From Bin5 sp965261695 (lineage in GTDB: Bacteria; Chloroflexota; Anaerolineae; Caldilineales; Caldilineaceae): DNA of 64,000 bases. Both the position numbers and the translations under genes were made by a program. Each line of letters opens with the position of its first letter. The first letter of the stretch is position 1. The stretch covers positions 2,914,001 to 2,978,000 of the forward strand of contig OZ253474.1 in the NCBI GenBank assembly GCA_965261695.1, in the 5' to 3' direction. Below are positions 61,240-64,000 of this stretch, one piece after another. The notes beneath the pieces are model-generated. The model saw only the letters and a list, made by a program, of their open reading frames with translations. It was not told the origin of the DNA and made no database searches.

Positions 61240-62052
61240 ATGGCGCAAAGAGCAAATCTGCGAGAGGTGCGTGCCGTTCTGCTGGATATGGACGGCGTTG
61301 TCTATATCGGCGATCAACCGCTGCCCGGCGTTCAGGAACTGCTGGGCTATTTGGAGGACACGGGGCGGGAGTGGCTGTTCGTGACCAACAACTCTTCGCG
61401 CACACCGGCCCAGTTTGTCGAGAAGATTGCGCGCATGGGCATTCGCGCCGACGAGGCGCATATTCTCAGCAGCGCGTTGGCGACCGCCAGCTGGCTGGCC
61501 GGACAGTATCCGGACGGCGTGCGCGTCTTCATGATCGGCGAGGACGGTCTACGCTGGGCGCTGGAGCGGGAGGCCATTACGCTAGTCGAGGATGCACAGA
61601 CGGCCGATGTGGTCGTCTCCGGCATCGACTTCAGCGTGCGATACGGGCGCCTGGCCGATGCGACGCTGGCTGTGCGCGCCGGCGCCCGCTTTGTTGGCAC
61701 CAACAGCGATACCTCCTTTCCCAGCGAGCGCGGGCAGATCCCCGGCACCGGCGCGCTGCTGGCCTTGCTGGAGGCGGCCACAGGCGTCAAGCCGACGGTC
61801 ATCGGCAAGCCCAACGCCGGCATGTTCGAACAGGCCATGCGCAAACTGGGCACGACCGCGCCCGCGACCCTGATGGTCGGGGACCGCTACGAGACGGACA
61901 TCGCCGGGGCGATCGAGCTGGGAATGCCCACGGCCGCGGTGTTGACCGGAATCACGCCGGAGGAGGAGTTTCGCACGGTGGCGCGGCAGCCGGACCTGAT
62001 TCTGCCCGGGCTGCCTGAACTTCTGGACGCCTTGCGGCAGGCCGACCACTGA
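61240..62052 (+). CDS. HAD-IIA family phosphatase (NagD/PGP-like)
   Basis: A 270-aa cytoplasmic phosphatase. HAD motif I LLDMDGVVYIG (about residues 15-25) holds both catalytic aspartates, motif II VTNNSS follows, the cap is the IIA type, and the later motifs GKPNAGMF and MVGDRYETDIAGA (with the Mg-binding Asp) complete the family. NagD-like enzymes hydrolyse nucleotides or small phosphate esters. The specific substrate is not clear. It lies between recJ and rlmN on the same strand. Confidence 0.92.
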   Translation: MAQRANLREVRAVLLDMDGVVYIGDQPLPGVQELLGYLEDTGREWLFVTNNSSRTPAQFVEKIARMGIRADEAHILSSALATASWLAGQYPDGVRVFMIGEDGLRWALEREAITLVEDAQTADVVVSGIDFSVRYGRLADATLAVRAGARFVGTNSDTSFPSERGQIPGTGALLALLEAATGVKPTVIGKPNAGMFEQAMRKLGTTAPATLMVGDRYETDIAGAIELGMPTAAVLTGITPEEEFRTVARQPDLILPGLPELLDALRQADH

Positions 62053-62143
62053 ATGTCAATGCGCCATCGCGCGTAAAGGGCGGAGCGAAAGCGCCTCTCA
62101 CAATCTTTGACCGCAACTGAATTACTGCGCTACAATTGCGAGG

Positions 62144-63250
62144 ATGAAAACTATTTCGCTTACACCGTCGGGAGACTCTCCAATTGGCGGTTCGCTATTG
62201 GATTGCTCCCTGGAAGAGCTAACCGAAACTGTGCAGGCCACGGGCGCGCCCGCCTATCGCGCCCGCCAGATCCATGAGTGGATCTACCGCAAATACGCGC
62301 GCTCCTTTGAGGAGATGACGAATCTGCCGCGGTCGATGCGCGCCGACTTGGCCGCGCAGGCGACGGTCATGCCGTTGGAGCCGATCACCCGGCGCGTCTC
62401 AGAGCCCGGGGATACGCAGAAGGTGCTGTTTCGACTGCCGGATAGGGAGACGGTCGAAGCTGTTCTGATGCTGTACGACAAGCGCCGCACGCTCTGCATC
62501 AGCAGCCAGGCCGGCTGCGCGATGGGCTGCACATTCTGCGCGACGGCGCAGGGTGGGCTGCGGCGCAATCTGACCGCCGGCGAGATCGTGGCCCAAGTGC
62601 TGTTTTTCGCCCATTATCTGCGGAGTGCCGACGAGAGGCCGAAGATGCGCCTGAAGCGGCCGACCACGGTGACAAACATCGTGTTTATGGGGATGGGCGA
62701 GCCGCTGCACAACTACGAGAATGTGTGGACGGCCATCCGCCGCCTGACGGCTAGCGACGGGTTCGGGCTGGGTGCGCGCCATATCACGCTCAGCACAGTG
62801 GGGCTGATTCCGATGATCGACCGCATGGCCGACGAGGGAATCCAGGTGAATCTGGCGGTCAGCCTGCACGCGCCGAACAACGCACTGCGCAGCAAGCTCG
62901 TCCCCCCCAGTCGGGGCAATCCGGTGGATGAGCTGCTGGCGTCGGTGCGCCGCTACATCGCCAAAACCAATCGCCGCGTGACGTTTGAGTACGCTCTGAT
63001 GCGGGGCGCGAACGACAGCCCGGTTCTGGCCGAGGATCTGGCAGACAAGCTGCGAGGGATGCTGTGCCATGTCAATCTCATCCCACTCAATCCGATTCCC
63101 AACAGCCCTTTTCAGCCGACCAGCGACAGAGACACGCAGCGGTTCGCTGAGATTCTGCAGGCGGGCGGCATCTCGACAACGGTGCGCATCCGGCGGGGGA
63201 TTGAGATCGATGCCGGTTGCGGTCAGCTACGCAACGCGGCGGCGAGGTAG
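62144..63250 (+). CDS. rlmN: 23S rRNA (adenine(2503)-C2)-methyltransferase RlmN
   Basis: A 368-aa radical-SAM methyltransferase that modifies A2503 of 23S rRNA and A37 of some tRNAs. The radical cluster CAMGCTFCATAQGG (C-x3-C-x2-C) lies near residue 125. Other landmarks are the N-terminal helix YRARQIHEWIYRKYARS, IVFMGMGEPLHNYENV, and MIDRMADEGIQVNLAVSLHA. The mechanistic C-terminal cysteine is present in DAGCGQLRNA. The length and all motifs are normal. Confidence 0.96.
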   Translation: MKTISLTPSGDSPIGGSLLDCSLEELTETVQATGAPAYRARQIHEWIYRKYARSFEEMTNLPRSMRADLAAQATVMPLEPITRRVSEPGDTQKVLFRLPDRETVEAVLMLYDKRRTLCISSQAGCAMGCTFCATAQGGLRRNLTAGEIVAQVLFFAHYLRSADERPKMRLKRPTTVTNIVFMGMGEPLHNYENVWTAIRRLTASDGFGLGARHITLSTVGLIPMIDRMADEGIQVNLAVSLHAPNNALRSKLVPPSRGNPVDELLASVRRYIAKTNRRVTFEYALMRGANDSPVLAEDLADKLRGMLCHVNLIPLNPIPNSPFQPTSDRDTQRFAEILQAGGISTTVRIRRGIEIDAGCGQLRNAAAR

Positions 63251-63286
63251 GCAAGCGTTTTCCGAAGCAGGCGCGGATTTCGGAAC

Positions 63287-63318
63287 AAAAAAAGCGCCGA
63301 GCGGAAAGGCTCAACGCT
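63287..63318 (-). terminator. Intrinsic terminator of rpmB
   Basis: On the minus strand, AGCGTTGAGC (63318-63309) pairs with GCTCGGCGCT (63302-63293), two G-U pairs included, around a six-base loop, and is followed by a run of seven T (63293-63287). It lies about 33 bases after the rpmB stop. Confidence 0.88.
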
Positions 63319-63350
63319 TCAGATGGCCTGAGTTGTCGCAGCAGGAAGGT

Positions 63351-63530
63351 TTACGCCTTTGAAAGGGTGCGGATGCAGGAGGTGCATAGGCGCCGCGAAA
63401 CCAGCCTGTCGTCTTCAAAGACTTTGACTTTCTGAATGTTGATCTTCCATTTATGGCGTGTGGCTTTTTTGGACCAGGGACGATTGTTTCCAAACTGAGG
63501 CCCTTTGCCGCATTTCTGGCATTTTGCCAT
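63351..63530 (-). CDS. rpmB: Ribosomal protein bL28
   Basis: A 59-aa large-subunit ribosomal protein. It begins MAKCQKCGKGPQFGNNR and continues ATRHKWKINIQKVKVFED, the normal L28 pattern. It is a zinc-binding (C+) form, with C4/C7 and a C-terminal CTSC pair. The ATG at 63530 is chosen because GGAGGGAG lies upstream and the family starts with this motif; an upstream extension has no L28 similarity. It is monocistronic, with its own promoter and terminator. Confidence 0.96.
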   Translation of the reverse strand: MAKCQKCGKGPQFGNNRPWSKKATRHKWKINIQKVKVFEDDRLVSRRLCTSCIRTLSKA

Positions 63531-63625
63531 GATCTGCTCCCTCCGGTTCGTTGTTTGCTGGTGGCTCCCGGCCAATGAAACCGCGCTGGCGGTGGACCAC
63601 TGATGCCTGACTTCTGAATCGTCTA

Positions 63626-63654
63626 AAACTAACACACGGTTGTTCGGTTGTCAA
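63626..63654 (-). promoter_or_regulatory. Promoter of rpmB
   Basis: On the minus strand, TTGACA (63654-63649), a 17-base spacer and TAGTTT (63631-63626) form a good housekeeping promoter about 95 bases before the rpmB start. Confidence 0.65.
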
Positions 63655-63671
63655 AAGTTGGAGCATTTTCC

Positions 63672-64000
63672 GTGAGTAAGGTTCGTATTGTTACCGATAG
63701 TGACGCCAGCATTCCGGCGCATATTGTGGAAAAGTATTCGATTGAAGTGATTCCTCAGGTGCTGCGGGTGGGGCGGGAGCGCTACGAGGATTTAGGTGAT
63801 CTCAGCGCGGACCGACTCTTTCAGCTTGTCCGCGAAAATGAGTCCGGCGGGCGCAGATTGCTGCCAAAGGTGGAAGCCCCGGACCTGGACCGCATCATGG
63901 ATGTCTATCAACGACTGGGGCAGGATGCCGAGGAGATCTTAGCTATCCACATGAGCAGCACGCTGAGCCCGATATGGAGCCAGTCGCGCAAGGCGGCGGA
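63672..64000 (+). CDS. DegV-family fatty-acid-binding protein (5' part)
   Basis: The first 109 codons of a DegV (FakB-like) protein, cut by the window end. It begins MSKVRIVTDSDASIPAHIVE, the usual DegV opening with the TDS motif, followed by VIPQVLRVGRERYEDL and HMSSTLSPIWSQSRKAA, typical of the family. FakB proteins carry fatty acids for phosphorylation by FakA. A GTG start at 63672 fits the alignment; the Shine-Dalgarno is probably TTGGAG at 63658-63663. It is divergent from rpmB. Confidence 0.85.
   Translation, partial: MSKVRIVTDSDASIPAHIVEKYSIEVIPQVLRVGRERYEDLGDLSADRLFQLVRENESGGRRLLPKVEAPDLDRIMDVYQRLGQDAEEILAIHMSSTLSPIWSQSRKAA

Overview
This window looks like a bacterial chromosome fragment from the phylum Chloroflexota, probably an Anaerolineae/Caldilinea-like lineage. 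This is inferred from protein style: long Thr-Pro-Ala linkers on membrane and secreted proteins, a DUF3179 lipoprotein, a doubled FemAB protein, the hrcA-grpE block with a CIRCE operator, and the nusA-ylxR-infB-rbfA-nrnA-truB-ribF order. The DNA is GC-rich and genes are tightly packed. Many starts lack a good Shine-Dalgarno site, and several genes follow short dispersed repeats.

Layout. 1-6.3 kb is a decaying accessory island: an IS1595-type transposase, a secreted PT-repeat protein, a Schlafen-AlbA_2/GHKL protein overlapping an L-rhamnose mutarotase gene, and a sugar ABC importer whose two membrane genes remain. One permease gene has an in-frame amber stop, and the binding-protein gene is reduced to its signal peptide. 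6.3-9.3 kb has no credible gene but carries a composite non-coding repeat, with an inverted copy at 46.3-48.2 kb. 9.3-17.6 kb is the translation/RNA-processing cluster. 17.6-21.1 kb holds an SH3/cytochrome/propeller lipoprotein and a GT1 glycosyltransferase. 21.1-28.3 kb, on the minus strand, runs hrcA-grpE-GNAT-holin-like-sbcD(frameshifted)-sbcC behind a strong promoter and CIRCE. 28.3-31.0 kb holds two envelope-glycan genes. 31.3-34 kb is modA-modB-ftcD without modC. 34.3-38 kb is a double FemAB protein convergent with a eukaryote-like UDP-glucose pyrophosphorylase. 38-40.2 kb is a broken nucleotidyltransferase and a gamma-glutamyltransferase. 40.6-44.8 kb is a three-gene set of Thr/Pro-rich membrane proteins. 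44.9-46.1 kb is a DUF3179 lipoprotein. 46.1-48.7 kb is the second repeat zone, with a 54-aa membrane peptide gene and a possible transposon end. 48.7-54.5 kb holds an epimerase, a VOC protein, tRNA-Asn, and the SCP2-dnaG-rpoD run. 54.8-59.3 kb holds a bactofilin, a type II restriction-modification pair and a YprB-like nuclease. 59.4-64 kb holds recJ, a HAD phosphatase, rlmN, rpmB and the start of a degV gene.

Themes. Core information-processing genes (nusA, infB, rbfA, truB, dnaG, rpoD, recJ, rlmN, rpmB) alternate with envelope functions (polyprenyl glycosylphosphotransferase, GT2, FemAB, UGP, bactofilin). Gene decay is concentrated in the sugar importer, sbcD and the nucleotidyltransferase. 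I did not find a clearly new multi-gene system. The most unusual items are the composite repeat family, the possible transposon end, the start-codon-proximal repeats and the SH3-cytochrome-propeller lipoprotein. All family assignments come from reading motifs; no database search was run.
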